A stretch of 64,000 bases of DNA from Metallosphaera yellowstonensis MK1 (GCF_000243315.1 NZ_JH597770.1:292740-356739), one strand, 5' to 3'; shown: positions 32,825 through 44,316, numbered from the stretch's first letter. The notes: generated by a model from the sequence alone, not told the origin. A program made the numbers and translations.

Positions 32825-33792
32825 ATGGAAACACCCATTTCCCTAAGAGCGGACAAGAGGTTGTCGGTGGTCATGACTGCGACCCTGTATTGAGCCTCCC
32901 TAGTTTGTGCTCCTATGTGTGTGGTTACGATTACCTTCTCGTGACGAAGCAACTCTAGCTCCCACTCCTCCTTTGGGGGTTCATTCCAGAAGACGTCAGT
33001 TGCGTAGGCCCCTATTTTGCCTTTCTTTATATAATCCAGGAGAGCCCTCCCATCCACGGCCACAGCCCTACTCGTGTTGACTATTATTACGTCCTTTTTC
33101 ATGAGTTCAAACTCCCTTCTGGTTAATATCGGCTTTGCATCCTTACCTACAGTCACGTGGAGGCTTATGACGTCGGATTCGCTAACCAGTTTGTCAAGAT
33201 CAGCAACCGTAGCTTCTATCTCAGATGCTCTTTTGCTCACGTCTATCACATCATAAGCCAGGACTTTCATCCCCATGGCTTTAGCTACGTACCCTACCTT
33301 GTACCCTATCCTTCCAAATCCTATTATGCCTATGGTCTTTCCGCTGAGTTCCATTCCCGAAGTCTTCTTGAATATGCCGGATTTGGCTAGAGCCATGGAG
33401 GTATACATGTTTCTAGCCGCAGCTATCATCAAACCTAACGTTAACTCGGCAGCGGAGTCTGTGGAAGCTCCAGGGGCATAAACGACCCTTATCTTCCTTC
33501 TCTCAGCCTCATCTACGTCTATGTTGTCCACTCCTATACCGGCTCTCGCTATTATCTTCAACCTCTTTCCCCTCTCTATTATCTCACCATTCACTGTAGT
33601 TCTACTCCTCACAACTAGCACATCAAAGTTCTCTACGATCTTTAGTAGCTCTTCTCTAGTGATATCTGGCTGATAGACTATCTTTAATCCCTTAGCCTTT
33701 AAGGTTCTTATCATGTATTCGTCTACCGGATCCGTTATCAATACGGATATAGAGTCTTTAGATAGAGAATGGTCTATATGTAAAGTTGCCAT
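32821..33792 (-). CDS. serA: D-3-phosphoglycerate dehydrogenase
   Basis: The 323-residue D-2-hydroxyacid dehydrogenase has the NAD motif [20 protein letters not shown] (residues ~148-167). Catalytic Arg is in [17 protein letters not shown], and Glu and His follow in NEPP and TTHIGAQT. It is the short form without the C-terminal ACT domain, so no built-in serine feedback is visible. First gene of the serA-aminotransferase operon; an inverted repeat lies ~90-185 bases upstream. Confidence 0.9.
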   Translation of the reverse strand: MATLHIDHSLSKDSISVLITDPVDEYMIRTLKAKGLKIVYQPDITREELLKIVENFDVLVVRSRTTVNGEIIERGKRLKIIARAGIGVDNIDVDEAERRKIRVVYAPGASTDSAAELTLGLMIAAARNMYTSMALAKSGIFKKTSGMELSGKTIGIIGFGRIGYKVGYVAKAMGMKVLAYDVIDVSKRASEIEATVADLDKLVSESDVISLHVTVGKDAKPILTRREFELMKKDVIIVNTSRAVAVDGRALLDYIKKGKIGAYATDVFWNEPPKEEWELELLRHEKVIVTTHIGAQTREAQYRVAVMTTDNLLSALREMGVSI

Positions 33793-33881
33793 CTATCTCA
33801 CCTTCCTTAAAAGGAGTTTAACATGATGAGAGTGATGAGAGGTAAGAAGAAGTAGAGCCGTATAGGGCAACAAACGGAATC

Positions 33882-33977
33882 GAACTAAAAATCAACCCGG
33901 GTCGAACTTCAGGATAGGCTTCTCTCATTTTTAGTCAGATTAAACCCTAACTCGGGGTTAATATATTTTTAGTTTCG
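33882..33977. repeat. Imperfect inverted repeat upstream of serA
   Basis: GAACTAAAAATCAACCCGG (33882-33900) is mirrored by TCGGGGTTAATATATTTTTAGTTTC (33952-33976). An inner pair, ATTAAACCC and GGGGTTAAT, can form a smaller stem. The 260-base gap between serA and the glycosylase gene holds no gene. It may be a regulator site or an RNA hairpin. Confidence 0.4.
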
Positions 33978-34053
33978 ACAACCTGATGTTTTGGAACAAC
34001 TTCGTGAAGTTCAAAGTTGCTCCCAGCAGTCTTGTGATAACCTCACAGGGATA

Positions 34054-34662
34054 TTATTTAGCCAACTTCCCCGTGATGCTGTACCAGATATATAGATCTA
34101 GAACTCCTACCTCCAGACCTAGGGTAAAAGAGATAGATTTCAACAGGCTCTCCAGTTCAAGGTACCTCCTCTTGCTGGTCATCTTACCCTGAAACCCAAC
34201 GTGCTCCGAAAGGTAGCGGAGAACGTGTCTATCGATAATGGCTACGTCCAGGAACCCAACGTTGCGAAGAAAGTGGCTAGCTTCTTTCATTCCTAATCCG
34301 TCTATCTCGAGTAGTTTCTCCCTGGCCTCCAACGTGTCTTTCTCTGCTAATTGCCCTATCCTCTTTAAGGAGCCCAGTACAGTCCTGCTTCTGTATATAT
34401 ACTCCGATTTCGTGTTATAGAACCTGTAGCCAGCATTTCTCAGGGTTTCTTTAATCTGATTTCTAGAACCCGTGAAGATTAGCTCGCCGAGTTCCTGGAG
34501 GGCCTTGTACGCATTAAAGAAACTGGAATTCGACGTCAGAATACACAGCACCAGCTCCCTATACCAAACGCTCTCTCCTGCCCTCTTATTTAACTTGAAT
34601 TCGTCAACTCTTTCTAGAACCCTTGCTCTTAATTTTGCGTTTCCTACGAGCTTTCTTAACAT
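34054..34662 (-). CDS. ogg: 8-oxoguanine DNA glycosylase/lyase (Ogg2 type)
   Basis: The 202-residue HhH-GPD enzyme removes oxidised guanine and nicks the strand. The helix-hairpin-helix is LLEIDGLGMKEASHFLRNVG with the catalytic lysine in GMKEA. The catalytic aspartate is in VAIIDRHVLRYL, 19 residues later. Size fits the short archaeal Ogg2 family. Its start overlaps the basic C-terminus of the upstream gene by 59 bases. Confidence 0.9.
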   Translation of the reverse strand: MLRKLVGNAKLRARVLERVDEFKLNKRAGESVWYRELVLCILTSNSSFFNAYKALQELGELIFTGSRNQIKETLRNAGYRFYNTKSEYIYRSRTVLGSLKRIGQLAEKDTLEAREKLLEIDGLGMKEASHFLRNVGFLDVAIIDRHVLRYLSEHVGFQGKMTSKRRYLELESLLKSISFTLGLEVGVLDLYIWYSITGKLAK

Positions 34663-35128
34663 GTTTTTTCCTCCTCTTTTTGGACTGGGAACTCTGGGAT
34701 TGAGCAGGTTTGTCCGGCTTCACATCATGAATGGAGGCATAGGAAATGATTCTTGTCCCTTCGTTGGTCTCAAGGATCACTAGTGGCATCGACGGAGTGA
34801 AGTTGATGTCCAATCCGATAAAATCTAAACCTTCGTCTGGGACGTCTAAGAAGCTTGTTTTCACTGTTTCGTTATTGATTTCTATAGGAATACCTACCCT
34901 GCGAATATGGACGATTGAGGGAAAGACGTAGTCCATTTTCTTACCGACGTTGAAGAATATCTCGTTTTTTGTCCTCACGAGGACAAGCTTGTTAGGGACT
35001 AAGGTCGATTCGGCCATCTCCGTGGACTCCAGTGATACTTTCTCCTCATTAGTGTATCTGACCCCGTATAGTTTGACGTTATTGAGTTGAACCTCCACTA
35101 TATCGTAGTAGACTATGGTAGCGTCCAA
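34604..35128 (-). CDS. Sulfolobales protein with beta domain and strongly basic tail, unknown
   Basis: This 174-residue protein has a beta-rich body (residues ~1-135). Its last ~30 residues are almost all Lys/Arg/Ser (SKKRRKKHVKKARRKRKIKS), likely binding nucleic acid. The tail is encoded in the 59 bases that overlap the start of the glycosylase gene, so the two are tied in translation. A DNA- or RNA-binding role is inferred from charge alone. Confidence 0.65.
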   Translation of the reverse strand: MDATIVYYDIVEVQLNNVKLYGVRYTNEEKVSLESTEMAESTLVPNKLVLVRTKNEIFFNVGKKMDYVFPSIVHIRRVGIPIEINNETVKTSFLDVPDEGLDFIGLDINFTPSMPLVILETNEGTRIISYASIHDVKPDKPAQSQSSQSKKRRKKHVKKARRKRKIKSKGSRKS

Positions 35129-35247
35129 TGCAACTCCTTGGGTTAAAACTAAGACCCCTAACCATTTTAAACTTCCCTTTATTGTGGAGGTAAGACCCAG
35201 GGAAAAATATATAACGTGTAGGAGTTGTATAGCAAGCTGATATTAAC

Positions 35248-35466
35248 ATGAGTCTGAGACTGAAGGGAACCAATGCATATGGGCATATTGGATGGTTCGA
35301 GGTTTACTGTATCATTTGCCACACCACGCTGAGGCTCGGTAGCGATATAGTGTTCAAGTGTCCAAAGTGCGAGAAGAAGTATAAGGCATACTTTTGCGAG
35401 GCCGATAAGAGAGGAGTAAAGGGGAGATGTCCTTACTGTAACACAGAGTTGATACCTGCAGTATGA
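35248..35466 (+). CDS. Small zinc-binding protein with two zinc knuckles, unknown
   Basis: The 72-residue protein has four Cys pairs or singles: YCIICHTTL, FKCPKCEKKY, YFCEADKRG and GRCPYCNTEL. They would make one or two zinc ribbons. It starts at ATG 35248 and overlaps the next gene by 4 bases. Small ribbons like this are frequent in crenarchaeal translation and transcription, but no family is certain. Confidence 0.75.
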   Translation: MSLRLKGTNAYGHIGWFEVYCIICHTTLRLGSDIVFKCPKCEKKYKAYFCEADKRGVKGRCPYCNTELIPAV

Positions 35467-35756
35467 TAACAAGTTCTTACGTGGAGAATCATAAAGTAAC
35501 CTTCATTGAGGACTTGGGTAGGACATTAGTCTATCTGGACCTTTCCATACCTTACCTCAAGGAGAGCCCTGCGGAAATAGTATATAAAGAGACGGAAATT
35601 GAGATAGGCCACGGCGTGATAAAAAGGATAGTGATATGCCCTACTGAGCATGGGACATTCATATGTAACGCTGTTGTTAAGTTGAACGGAACTACTAAGC
35701 CGACTGCTGAGGAGATCTATCAGGCGGTCTCATCAGTGCTAAGTAAACTGGAATGA
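35463..35756 (+). CDS. Conserved-looking small protein, unknown
   Basis: This 97-residue soluble alpha/beta protein runs from a start overlapping the zinc-ribbon stop. Strands such as KVTFIEDLGRTLVYLDLSIP and a helix AEEIYQAVSSVLSKLE are visible. It has a CP-EHGTF-C pattern (VICPTEHGTFICNAV) that might bind metal or form a disulfide. Its last 37 bases overlap the convergent gene at 35720. Confidence 0.6.
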   Translation: MITSSYVENHKVTFIEDLGRTLVYLDLSIPYLKESPAEIVYKETEIEIGHGVIKRIVICPTEHGTFICNAVVKLNGTTKPTAEEIYQAVSSVLSKLE

Positions 35757-36028
35757 ATACCCATACTCTTTAGCCGCTGACTTATTTCTGTAGCGAACCT
35801 AACTACCTCCTGTGCGTTTTCTGATTCTATCATGAAGAGGAGCAACATGGGTTTAGCTTCTCTCTCCTTAAAGACTGCTGTGACTAGTGAAGTTGGAGAA
35901 GGAGAACATATGTATGAAGCTCCAATCCTAGCTGGTTTACATATGTTCTGCAACACGTTCTCCATGTCCTTAAAGAGTTCCTTCATCTGGAGGGGGTCCG
36001 AGTAAATACCTAAGATTACCCTGAACAC
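35720..36028 (-). CDS. Small soluble protein, unknown
   Basis: The 102-residue protein has a possible ferredoxin-like alpha/beta pattern: strand RVILGIYSD, helix PLQMKELFKDMENVLQNIC, strand PMLLLFMIESENAQEVV. It lies 5 bases after the next upstream gene on the minus strand, so it belongs to a three-gene operon with 36034 and 36383. No family recognised. Confidence 0.6.
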   Translation of the reverse strand: MFRVILGIYSDPLQMKELFKDMENVLQNICKPARIGASYICSPSPTSLVTAVFKEREAKPMLLLFMIESENAQEVVRFATEISQRLKSMGIHSSLLSTDETA

Positions 36029-36033
36029 CTGAC

Positions 36034-36411
36034 CTACCTCAAGTTGACCTTCTTGGTGGGGATCTTTAACATCTCAATTATAGGCTTAACTAACTCGAAC
36101 AGGGCCGGATCTCCAGAGACCCTCTTGATCTTTAACTTCCTATAACTGAGCTCGAGGGCAATATTTCCGTCCTTAATCACCATTATCTTCCCCTTCACCC
36201 TACCCCTCAAGTTCATGAGAAGCCTGATGTAGACGAAGGATCCCTTCTCCTTGAGCGCCAGAAGGTAGGACTCTCCGTTCTTATAAGTGGGGGGAATCTT
36301 TGTTCCTGTGAACTTCACCTCTATTGGTTTGCCGTCCCATTTAAACAAAAACGTTCTTACTGCATGCTTCCCAGTGAGACTCTTAGATCTTTCCAGAACT
36401 AACTCCACCAC
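36034..36411 (-). CDS. Small beta-rich basic protein, unknown
   Basis: The 125-residue protein is rich in Lys and short strands ([40 protein letters not shown]). It ends in a basic helix ([14 protein letters not shown]). Its start overlaps the FAD-oxidoreductase gene by 29 bases. Function unknown. Confidence 0.6.
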   Translation of the reverse strand: MVELVLERSKSLTGKHAVRTFLFKWDGKPIEVKFTGTKIPPTYKNGESYLLALKEKGSFVYIRLLMNLRGRVKGKIMVIKDGNIALELSYRKLKIKRVSGDPALFELVKPIIEMLKIPTKKVNLR

Positions 36412-37369
36412 TTTTGACCATCTCCAAGGATTCCCTCATCCCCTGTACATCCAACTTGTCTTCTAGGAAGGCGTCTATGAGTACGTCGTTTTTGAGAAAA
36501 TGTCTCATGATTGCTTTCCTAGAGGATCTTGAGGAGCTTCTATATATTTTCAGGAAAATCGATTGTATCCATATCCTCCTTTCGATTAACCTTAACCCCT
36601 GATCTAGTTCCTCCTCTAGGGATTTCCCTGTGTGTATTGCCCTGAATGCCAGTTCAGCTGATATGGCCGAGGGTCTGATACCTTCCCCGCTCAGTGGGAA
36701 CACCAGACCCCTAGCCTCCCCTATTCTTCCTTCCTTTTGTCTTACCTTGCCTATGGAGATGGGGGCACCCCTGAGGTCCAGAATTTCGTATTTAGAGTAT
36801 TTCTCCTTGAGGTAGCTCAGTAACAGTTCCCTTGAGTTTTTTTCTTCCAAAAATCCGGCACCTATATTCACAATATTATCACTACTGGGGAAGATCCAAT
36901 AGAAGCCAGTCAACTTGGTATCAAACTCCAGTACAGCCTCAGGCGTGAAGTTATCTACTCTAACCAGAGCCCTAGTAGTGTACACTACCTCTCTATCCAT
37001 GGAATAAGGACCCCTAGAATCTATCATCACATCGTAATCCGATGGGTTTGGAGCGGACATACCCACAACCTGTCTGACTTCTCTCCTCATGGAGTTTATC
37101 CAGTTGGATTTGTTGATGGTGAGCCACTTGGTGCGCCTATATGATACGTCATACACCCTCTCGCCATCTAGGTAGAAGGCGAAGTCCTTTATTTCATATT
37201 CCACTTCCCAGGGGATCAGAGGGGAATACACGTTGGGCACTATATCGCCACAGGGTTTGATGTAGTGATCCTTTATATCGTAAAGAGTTACATCGTGACC
37301 TCCCCTACGAAGTAGGGCCCCCAATAGTGACCCAGCGACTCCCCCTCCCCTGATTGCTACTCTAAGCAT
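36383..37369 (-). CDS. FAD-dependent oxidoreductase, geranylgeranyl-reductase-like
   Basis: The 328-residue flavoprotein has a Rossmann start [20 protein letters not shown] and a family-type CGD motif in [13 protein letters not shown] (about C43). A second FAD region reads [20 protein letters not shown]. It is shorter than full geranylgeranyl reductases (about 400-450 residues) but fits the archaeal group that reduces isoprenoid chains. Substrate is not certain. It is first in a minus-strand operon and divergent from valS. Confidence 0.75.
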   Translation of the reverse strand: MLRVAIRGGGVAGSLLGALLRRGGHDVTLYDIKDHYIKPCGDIVPNVYSPLIPWEVEYEIKDFAFYLDGERVYDVSYRRTKWLTINKSNWINSMRREVRQVVGMSAPNPSDYDVMIDSRGPYSMDREVVYTTRALVRVDNFTPEAVLEFDTKLTGFYWIFPSSDNIVNIGAGFLEEKNSRELLLSYLKEKYSKYEILDLRGAPISIGKVRQKEGRIGEARGLVFPLSGEGIRPSAISAELAFRAIHTGKSLEEELDQGLRLIERRIWIQSIFLKIYRSSSRSSRKAIMRHFLKNDVLIDAFLEDKLDVQGMRESLEMVKSGGVSSGKI

Positions 37370-37480
37370 TGCCTAACTATCGTCGAAAAGTATAAAAGAG
37401 TCTTTGGATGGATGCGTTTTAATTATTGCCCAAGGTACGGTGATCAGTTATTGTCTTCCCAAGGAGATATCCTAAAAAAG

Positions 37481-39898
37481 ATGGAGGAGTGGCCTAAGCA
37501 CTACAACCCCAAGGAAATAGAACCTAGGTGGCAAAACAAATGGCTATCTAGAGAGTTCTGGGAGAAAGTGATCAGGTTCCAAGACTCCGATACGAGACCG
37601 GTCTTCTTTATTGACACTCCTCCTCCCTTCACCAGTGGCGAACTTCACATGGGTCACGCCTACTGGGTAACCATAGCAGATGCTATGACGAGGTTTAAGA
37701 TACTCCAGGGTTATAACGTCCTCATTCCGCAGGGGTGGGACACTCAAGGTCTCCCTACTGAACTGAAGGTACAGTATAGGTTGGGTATCCCAAAGGAAAA
37801 TAGAGAGTTGTTCCTGAAGAAATGCGTGGAATGGACAGAGGAGATGATAGGTAAGATGAAATCTGCAATGATGAGGCTCGGTTATAGACCTAACTGGGAA
37901 CAATTTGAGTACAGAACCTACTCCGCTGAGTACAGGGCAATAATACAGAGGAGTCTTCTAGACATGTTCAATAAGGGCATGATAAAGATGAGGAAGGGAC
38001 CAGTCTATTGGTGTCCTAAGTGTGAAACCGCGGTTGCCCAAAGCGAGGTAGGATACCTGGAGAAACAGGGGATCCTAGCGTATATATCCTTCCCTCTGAA
38101 GGAAGGAGGAGAAATAGTAATAGCCACAACTAGACCAGAACTTCTAGGAGCTACTCAGGCAGTGGCTGTAAACCCAGAGGACGAGCGATACAAGAACTTA
38201 GTGGGTAAGGTAGCCATAATACCGATTTTCAATAAGGAGGTAAGGATAATATCAGACCCAGCTGTGGACAAGGAGTTTGGAACCGGAGCAGTCATGATAA
38301 GCACTTACGGTGATCCGCAGGACATCAAGTGGCAACTGAAGTACGATCTGCCAGTGGACGAGATGATTGATGAAAGGGGACGGATGAAAGGGACGGGGTT
38401 CCTGGACGGTTTGAAGGTGGAGGAAGCCAGGAAAAAAATTGTAGAGATGCTTAAGCAACAAGGGTTCCTGAAGAAGTTAGAAGGGCTTACACACAACGTT
38501 CTCTCTCATACTGAGAGAAGCGACTGTCAGTCCCCCATAGAGTTTCTAGTTAAGGATCAGGTCTACATAAGTGTCCTGGAATTCAAGGACAGATTACTCT
38601 CCGAGATGAAGAAAATGACCTTTAAGCCCTCTAGAATGGCATACTATCTCCAAGAATGGATAAATAACATGGAATGGGATTGGAACATAAGTAGACAAAG
38701 GGTATATGGTACTCCCCTACCGTTCTGGCACTGTGAGAATCTGCACCTAGTTCCAGCTGATCCCTCATCGTTGCCCGTAGATCCCACCAAATCTTCTCCT
38801 CCCCTGGAGAAATGTCCGCATTGCGGACTCCCACTGAAACCAGTTACCCACGTGGCTGATGTGTGGGTAGATTCCAGCGTTACAGTACTATACTTGGCCG
38901 GATTTTACAACAACAAAGAAAGGTTCGCTAAGGCCTTTCCGGCAGATGTCAGACTTCAGGGAACGGATATTATCAGGACGTGGCTATTTTACACCTTCTT
39001 CAGAACCTTAATGTTAGCTGGAGACGTGCCTTTTAAGAGAGTGCTAGTTCATGGACAGGTCCTAGGGCCAGACGGAACTAGGATGAGCAAGAGTAAGGGG
39101 AACGTAGTCTCACCAATGGATAGGATCGAAGAGTATGGAGCTGATGCGATCAGAATGACTCTATTGGATGCGGCTATCGGAGACGACTTTCCGTTTAAGT
39201 GGGACACCGTAAGGGGGAAGAAACTCCTCCTTCAAAAGTTATGGAATGCCAGCAGACTCGCATATCCCTTCATTTCCAAGAGGAAGGTGGAGAGGCCCGA
39301 GAAACCACACGTGTTAGACGTATGGGTACTTAACGAGCACAGGAACTTTGTGGAAAGGGCTATCTCCGCTTATGAGAACCAGGACTTCTATGTCGTACTC
39401 TCCATGTTATACAACTATTTCTGGGAGATCATAGCTGACGAGTACTTGGAGTTAATAAAACATAGATTGTTCTCTGATGATCAGTCGGCAATCTACACGT
39501 TGAGCAGAATACTTAAGGACATAGTTATAATATTACACCCAATAGCTCCACATATAACAGAAGAAATTTATTCTAAACTCTTTGGGGATAAGGAGAGTGT
39601 ACTAATGGAGAAACTGCCCTCTGTCTCTGACATACCCTCAGATCAAGAGGCCGTAAGGATAGGAAACGAAGTCAAGGAAATTAACTCTGCCATAAGGACT
39701 AAGAAGGTCAGCATGAGGCTATCCATGAATTCGCCCGTTAAGGTAAAATTGATCGGATCCCTTAGTTTTGTAGAAGATATAAGAAAGGTGGAGGAGGACT
39801 TGAAGAAGACACTAAAAATAACACAAATGACCTACGAGATTAACGACTCGTCTAGGCCAATCATTGAAGTCGAACCAGATCAGCCCATGGGAGTTTAG
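37481..39898 (+). CDS. valS: Valyl-tRNA synthetase
   Basis: About 805 residues from ATG 37481 ([20 protein letters not shown]); AAGGAGATAT lies 11 bases upstream. An open frame extends to 37412. Class I motifs are [10 protein letters not shown] (HIGH-like) and RMSKSKGN (KMSKS). The editing domain is present ([20 protein letters not shown]), as is a zinc knuckle ([13 protein letters not shown]) and the C-terminal anticodon-binding helices. It charges tRNA-Val. Confidence 0.95.
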   Translation: MEEWPKHYNPKEIEPRWQNKWLSREFWEKVIRFQDSDTRPVFFIDTPPPFTSGELHMGHAYWVTIADAMTRFKILQGYNVLIPQGWDTQGLPTELKVQYRLGIPKENRELFLKKCVEWTEEMIGKMKSAMMRLGYRPNWEQFEYRTYSAEYRAIIQRSLLDMFNKGMIKMRKGPVYWCPKCETAVAQSEVGYLEKQGILAYISFPLKEGGEIVIATTRPELLGATQAVAVNPEDERYKNLVGKVAIIPIFNKEVRIISDPAVDKEFGTGAVMISTYGDPQDIKWQLKYDLPVDEMIDERGRMKGTGFLDGLKVEEARKKIVEMLKQQGFLKKLEGLTHNVLSHTERSDCQSPIEFLVKDQVYISVLEFKDRLLSEMKKMTFKPSRMAYYLQEWINNMEWDWNISRQRVYGTPLPFWHCENLHLVPADPSSLPVDPTKSSPPLEKCPHCGLPLKPVTHVADVWVDSSVTVLYLAGFYNNKERFAKAFPADVRLQGTDIIRTWLFYTFFRTLMLAGDVPFKRVLVHGQVLGPDGTRMSKSKGNVVSPMDRIEEYGADAIRMTLLDAAIGDDFPFKWDTVRGKKLLLQKLWNASRLAYPFISKRKVERPEKPHVLDVWVLNEHRNFVERAISAYENQDFYVVLSMLYNYFWEIIADEYLELIKHRLFSDDQSAIYTLSRILKDIVIILHPIAPHITEEIYSKLFGDKESVLMEKLPSVSDIPSDQEAVRIGNEVKEINSAIRTKKVSMRLSMNSPVKVKLIGSLSFVEDIRKVEEDLKKTLKITQMTYEINDSSRPIIEVEPDQPMGV

Positions 39899-39906
39899 AT
39901 CACCAA

Positions 39907-41115
39907 TCACCGTTTTTCCTTCTCATCAGCCAGCTTTTCTAGTACAGCTTTCATCCTCGCTACTCCCTCTTTTATTTTCTCCTCGCTCAGTGCAAAGCTC
40001 AGCCTAAGGAATCTCTTACCGACCTCCTGAGGGAAAACCTCACCTGGAATCGTTACCACTCCTCCGTCCTCTATGAGCCTTATAGCTAGGGACTTAGAGT
40101 CCAGTCCAGATTTCCTGAGGATCTCAGAGAAGTCCGGAAACATGTAAAAGGCCCCAGAGGATCTATACACCTTGATATCCTTTATCTTCTTAACCTCAGA
40201 ATACATGGCGTCTCTCCTTCTCCTGAACGTCTCTATCATGGACCTGACCTCGTCCATGGTTTCGAAGGCGTGGAGAGCTCCTCTCTGGGCAAAACTCGTT
40301 GGGCACGTGTAGATGTTGGACGCCAGCACCCCAATCTTATTAATTACGTCCTTCTTGGCAACTACGATTCCCAGCCTCCAACCAGTCATACTAAACGTCT
40401 TACTGAACCCGTTCACGTAGAACACGTTGTCTCTCCACCCAGACTCGCTTAGTACACTTTTGAAACCAGAATCATAGACGAAATGATCATAAATTTCATC
40501 GGAGAGTAGAAGTATCTTCTTTTCGGAACTAAGATTATACAGCTCATCAGTTAACTTACGATCGAAGTTCATTCCTGTGGGATTATGTGGATTATTGTAA
40601 ACTATCATCTTTGTCTTAGAGGTGATCTTCTTGCTGACGTCTTCTATATCGAATCTGAATCCTTGAGTCTCATCAAATCTCAGCGGAACGTATATGGGTT
40701 TCCCACCTAGTAGTTTCACTATTTCAGCATATGAGTAAAAGGATGGATCAAATAGGATAACCTCATCTCCAGGATTAATATAAAGCAGAAAACCTAGGAA
40801 GAGAGCAGTCTTGGCGCCTGGAGTGATGGCGACCTCTTCCTTAAGTATCCTGTCGCCGTATCTCTGGCTCAAAAATTCTGCCACCTTGGACCTAAGCTCG
40901 TCTATGCCTAAGGCAGGAGTATAGGAGGTGTAACCTTGATCTAGGGCAGACTTAGCCCCTTCTCTTATCCTGGATGGAGTTGGTAGATCAGGCTGTCCAA
41001 TCCCAAAATTTATTGTCTTGATCCCCTTGGTTCTCTCCACATTTCTAGCTATTTCCTGATATAGAAGTGTCGACTCCCCGGTGAGGGCTGACAGAGACGA
41101 AGCGAAATCGGGCAT
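39907..41115 (-). CDS. Class I aminotransferase (aspartate/aromatic type)
   Basis: The 402-residue PLP enzyme has [21 protein letters not shown] and PLP lysine in [16 protein letters not shown], then FYMFPDFSE. It lies 12 bases after trpC, at the end of the trp operon, so it may act on aromatic or prephenate-linked amino donors; plain aspartate aminotransferase is the usual label. Specificity cannot be read from the sequence. Confidence 0.88.
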   Translation of the reverse strand: MPDFASSLSALTGESTLLYQEIARNVERTKGIKTINFGIGQPDLPTPSRIREGAKSALDQGYTSYTPALGIDELRSKVAEFLSQRYGDRILKEEVAITPGAKTALFLGFLLYINPGDEVILFDPSFYSYAEIVKLLGGKPIYVPLRFDETQGFRFDIEDVSKKITSKTKMIVYNNPHNPTGMNFDRKLTDELYNLSSEKKILLLSDEIYDHFVYDSGFKSVLSESGWRDNVFYVNGFSKTFSMTGWRLGIVVAKKDVINKIGVLASNIYTCPTSFAQRGALHAFETMDEVRSMIETFRRRRDAMYSEVKKIKDIKVYRSSGAFYMFPDFSEILRKSGLDSKSLAIRLIEDGGVVTIPGEVFPQEVGKRFLRLSFALSEEKIKEGVARMKAVLEKLADEKEKR

Positions 41116-41127
41116 TTGTATCAGTGT

Positions 41128-41880
41128 TTAGGCGTTAACGAAATCTTTAATTTTATCTGGTTCCTTCATGAGCGATGTTCCTATAAGGAAGGCATCGGCT
41201 CCCGCTCTCTTTAGTTCCCGTATCTCCTCCGTGGACTGAATACCGCTCTCTGCCACCTTTAAAACCTCAGACGGAATGAGAGGTAGGATTGTCCTGACCT
41301 TTTCTTTTTCAACTTTCAGTGTCAATAGGTCCCTCGAGTTTATCCCTATTACCTTTGCTCCACAACGTAAGGCCATCTCCAGCTCATTTTCGTCGTGCAC
41401 TTCCACCAGTGGTTCCATTCTGTAGGATCTGACGTACTCTATTAGTCCCTCTAGCTCCCTCTCCGTCAATATTCTCACTATTAGTAGAACCATATCCGCT
41501 CCTAAATTGAAACCAGTATCCACTTGGGCCTCTGTGACCACAAAGTCCTTCATGAGAACTGGTATTTTGACTGATCTAGCTATTATCTCTAGGTACTCGT
41601 AAGATCCAGAGAATATCGTGTTCTCGGTGATCACGCTCAACGCGGCAGCTCCATTTCTCTCCATGAGCTTAGAGTAAGCTATTGGATCCGCTTCAACGTT
41701 AAGCCCGGATGGGGATCTCCTCTTATATTCGGCTATAACTGGGGTTCTTCCAGACCCCTTGACTTCGATCACCCTTTGAACAAAATCGTGAATTGGCCTC
41801 TCCCTAGTCTTGGAGATGTAGCCTCTCTTGAACGCGTTCTTGACAACGTCATTGAGCCAACCTGAAAGGTATCTCGGCAT
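41128..41880 (-). CDS. trpC: Indole-3-glycerol-phosphate synthase
   Basis: About 250 residues from ATG 41880 ([20 protein letters not shown]), which matches the known N-terminus of the Saccharolobus solfataricus enzyme; a longer frame to 41961 overlaps trpG. Active-site lysines and glutamates are in [34 protein letters not shown] and [15 protein letters not shown]. It closes the indole ring. It follows trpG with one base between. Confidence 0.96.
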   Translation of the reverse strand: MPRYLSGWLNDVVKNAFKRGYISKTRERPIHDFVQRVIEVKGSGRTPVIAEYKRRSPSGLNVEADPIAYSKLMERNGAAALSVITENTIFSGSYEYLEIIARSVKIPVLMKDFVVTEAQVDTGFNLGADMVLLIVRILTERELEGLIEYVRSYRMEPLVEVHDENELEMALRCGAKVIGINSRDLLTLKVEKEKVRTILPLIPSEVLKVAESGIQSTEEIRELKRAGADAFLIGTSLMKEPDKIKDFVNA

Positions 41881-41881
41881 T

Positions 41882-42460
41882 TTAGACCCTATTAAGGAAG
41901 TTATAAAATATCTTTTGTCCCACAGTCGTTCCAACGCTCTCTGGGTGAAATTGGACTCCATATATCCTGAACTCCTTGTGGTGAAGCCCCATGACCTCGT
42001 TGTCCTCCTTGGAAATTGCGTCCACGACTAGAGGGTCCTGAACTTCATCAACCACTAGGCTGTGATATCTGGTAGCCTTAAACTCTGAGGGTAAACCTAT
42101 ATAAAGGGGAGACTCTCGAACCTTTATGACGCTTAGTTTTCCATGATATATTACCTTAGCCCTCCTAATTCTTGCTCCGAACACGTATCCTATGGCCTGA
42201 TGGCCAAGACATACCCCTAGCACTGGAATTCTCTTCCCTAGAGTCCTTATGAGCTCAGGGACTATTCCGACGTCTTCTGTCTTCTCTGGGGATCCAGGAC
42301 CTGGCGATATTACTATTCTATCGGGTGAGAGTCTTTCTACACCCTTAACCGAGATCTCGTCGTTTCTCACGACCAGAGGGTAGCTCCCGAGCTCCCCTAT
42401 TATCTGCGCTATGTTATAGACGAAACTGTCATAATTATCTATTATTAGCGTGATATCCAT
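41882..42460 (-). CDS. trpG: Anthranilate synthase glutamine amidotransferase subunit
   Basis: The 192-residue class I amidotransferase has the catalytic Cys in [17 protein letters not shown] (~C83) and His-Glu in [11 protein letters not shown] (~H174/E176). The N-terminus [20 protein letters not shown] is typical. It gives ammonia to TrpE and lies 3 bases after it. Confidence 0.97.
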   Translation of the reverse strand: MDITLIIDNYDSFVYNIAQIIGELGSYPLVVRNDEISVKGVERLSPDRIVISPGPGSPEKTEDVGIVPELIRTLGKRIPVLGVCLGHQAIGYVFGARIRRAKVIYHGKLSVIKVRESPLYIGLPSEFKATRYHSLVVDEVQDPLVVDAISKEDNEVMGLHHKEFRIYGVQFHPESVGTTVGQKIFYNFLNRV

Positions 42461-42463
42461 CCC

Positions 42464-43723
42464 TCATACCCCCAGGGACACCTTAAGTGCCCTCATCTTA
42501 TGCTCCGTCTCCCAGAACTCCATCTCTGGAACGGAATCGTATACTATTCCAGCTCCTGCCTGAATTCTTAGGAGGTCACCGCTAGCGAATGCGGACCTTA
42601 TGGTTATAGCAAACTCAGCACCAGTGTTAGAAATGAACCCTACCGCCCCAGCATACGGCCCCCTCTTAAAGGGCTCGAGTGTCTCTATGATGTTCATAGC
42701 CATAGGCTTAGGGGCTCCGCTCACCGTTCCGGCTGGGAACGTAGCTCTTAGAACGTCCAAAGGGGTCTTCTCCTTCTTTAGTGTCCCAACTACCTTGCTG
42801 ACAATATGTTGTACATGGCTGTATTTCTCGACATAGGCGAACTCTGGAACCTTGACGGTACCTGGGACACACACTTTCCCTATATCGTTCCTTGCTAGAT
42901 CTACTAACATCAGATGTTCCGCCATCTCCTTCTCGGAGTTGAGGAGTTCTTGCTCCAATTCGAAGTCCTCCTCCTTCGTGGTACCTCTAGGTCTAGTACC
43001 TGCTATAGGGAAGGTCTCCGCGAGGCCCTTAGTGACGGAGAAGAGGAGTTCTGGGCTTGACCCTATCAATTTCCTCTCTCCAAATTTGATGTAAAACATG
43101 TATGGTGAAGGATTTATCCTCCTTAATGTTCTGTATAGCTTCATTAGATCGCCTTCAAAGGAGAACCTGTAGAACCTCGAAAGGACAACCTGAAAGGCGT
43201 AACCTGATCTTATATACTCTAAAACCTCATTCACTGCCTTCTCGAACTCAGGTTTACTTAGGGATTCGTCATAAAGTCTCACCTTAAGCTCGTTGGGCTC
43301 TCCGCAACCGACCACTAGCGGAAGATCCCCATCCACATATACCTTACCTTGTGCATGATCATAGACTATAATGTTCTCTGGTAGGAATAACTCGGCGTCT
43401 GGCCAACGTTCTGCCATAGGTTTGATGTCCTTTATGTTTTCCCATCTCCTTACTGCATCGTATGATATGTAACCCAGTAGACCGCCCGTGAACTTCAGCT
43501 CTCCTTCAGATAGGCCACTGACTGAGCTCGTGATGAGTGACTCAAGGTCGTCACTCCTGTATGCCTCTATCTTCCTCTCTGCACCCCAAGCTATGATGCT
43601 GTATCTAGCGTTGGCCTGAGCCCCCTCTACACTTTCCATTAAGGCAGCTACTTCTTGGTTCCTCTCTATGCACTGGAAGACCTCATAAGGTTGGGCAAAT
43701 GCGGTTAGAGGATAGGTCTTCAT
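42464..43723 (-). CDS. trpE: Anthranilate synthase component I
   Basis: The 419-residue chorismate-using subunit carries the tryptophan feedback motif near the start: [15 protein letters not shown] fits the LLES-x(n)-S pattern. The catalytic part has [55 protein letters not shown] and [15 protein letters not shown]. Allosteric inhibition by Trp is therefore expected. It overlaps trpF by 4 bases. Confidence 0.96.
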   Translation of the reverse strand: MKTYPLTAFAQPYEVFQCIERNQEVAALMESVEGAQANARYSIIAWGAERKIEAYRSDDLESLITSSVSGLSEGELKFTGGLLGYISYDAVRRWENIKDIKPMAERWPDAELFLPENIIVYDHAQGKVYVDGDLPLVVGCGEPNELKVRLYDESLSKPEFEKAVNEVLEYIRSGYAFQVVLSRFYRFSFEGDLMKLYRTLRRINPSPYMFYIKFGERKLIGSSPELLFSVTKGLAETFPIAGTRPRGTTKEEDFELEQELLNSEKEMAEHLMLVDLARNDIGKVCVPGTVKVPEFAYVEKYSHVQHIVSKVVGTLKKEKTPLDVLRATFPAGTVSGAPKPMAMNIIETLEPFKRGPYAGAVGFISNTGAEFAITIRSAFASGDLLRIQAGAGIVYDSVPEMEFWETEHKMRALKVSLGV

Positions 43724-44316
43724 CCGCCTACCTCCTTGAGGAGTTTTCTCACGAGCTCAATGTTCTTCTTGCCTGGAAAGTCCTCTACTCCCCTAGATAC
43801 GTCTATCCAGCCTGGGTCAAGTTCCACGAACTCCCTCAAGTTAGTGAGGTTTATCCCCCCTCCTACCCCTATTCCCTTATACTCAGCCAATACCTCCCTG
43901 ACGAAAGACATGTCCAAAGGATATCCCTTTCTCTCTGCATCCAAGAGTATCATGTCAGATACCTTTAGTGCCTCCTCAAGATATCTCCTATACCTCCGTG
44001 AGGCAGGGACGTAAAGTATCGACTTCCTGGGGAGGCTAGGGATCAGATCCAGTTCCTCATTGGAGAGGATTCTGTGGAACTGAAATATATCTGTGAACAG
44101 CTTGCCAGATTGAGAGAGAATATCTTTGGGTCCCCTATTGACCATCACGGAAACCTTAGGTCTACTGACTCTTCCTTGTAACAATCCTAGAAACTCTGGC
44201 TTGACGAACCTAGGACTCACAGGATCCAGCAGAAATCCTAGGTAGTCCACTCCCAACTTGTCCAGCTTAATAGCGTCCTCTCGGGTAGCTATTCCGCAAA
44301 TCTTAACTTTGACCAA
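43720..44316 (-). CDS. trpF: Phosphoribosylanthranilate isomerase
   Basis: The 198-residue TIM barrel starts [20 protein letters not shown] with the catalytic Cys in KICG. The catalytic Asp region lies in [15 protein letters not shown] and the phosphate loop in [18 protein letters not shown]. It overlaps trpD by 14 bases and trpE by 4. Confidence 0.93.
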   Translation of the reverse strand: MVKVKICGIATREDAIKLDKLGVDYLGFLLDPVSPRFVKPEFLGLLQGRVSRPKVSVMVNRGPKDILSQSGKLFTDIFQFHRILSNEELDLIPSLPRKSILYVPASRRYRRYLEEALKVSDMILLDAERKGYPLDMSFVREVLAEYKGIGVGGGINLTNLREFVELDPGWIDVSRGVEDFPGKKNIELVRKLLKEVGG

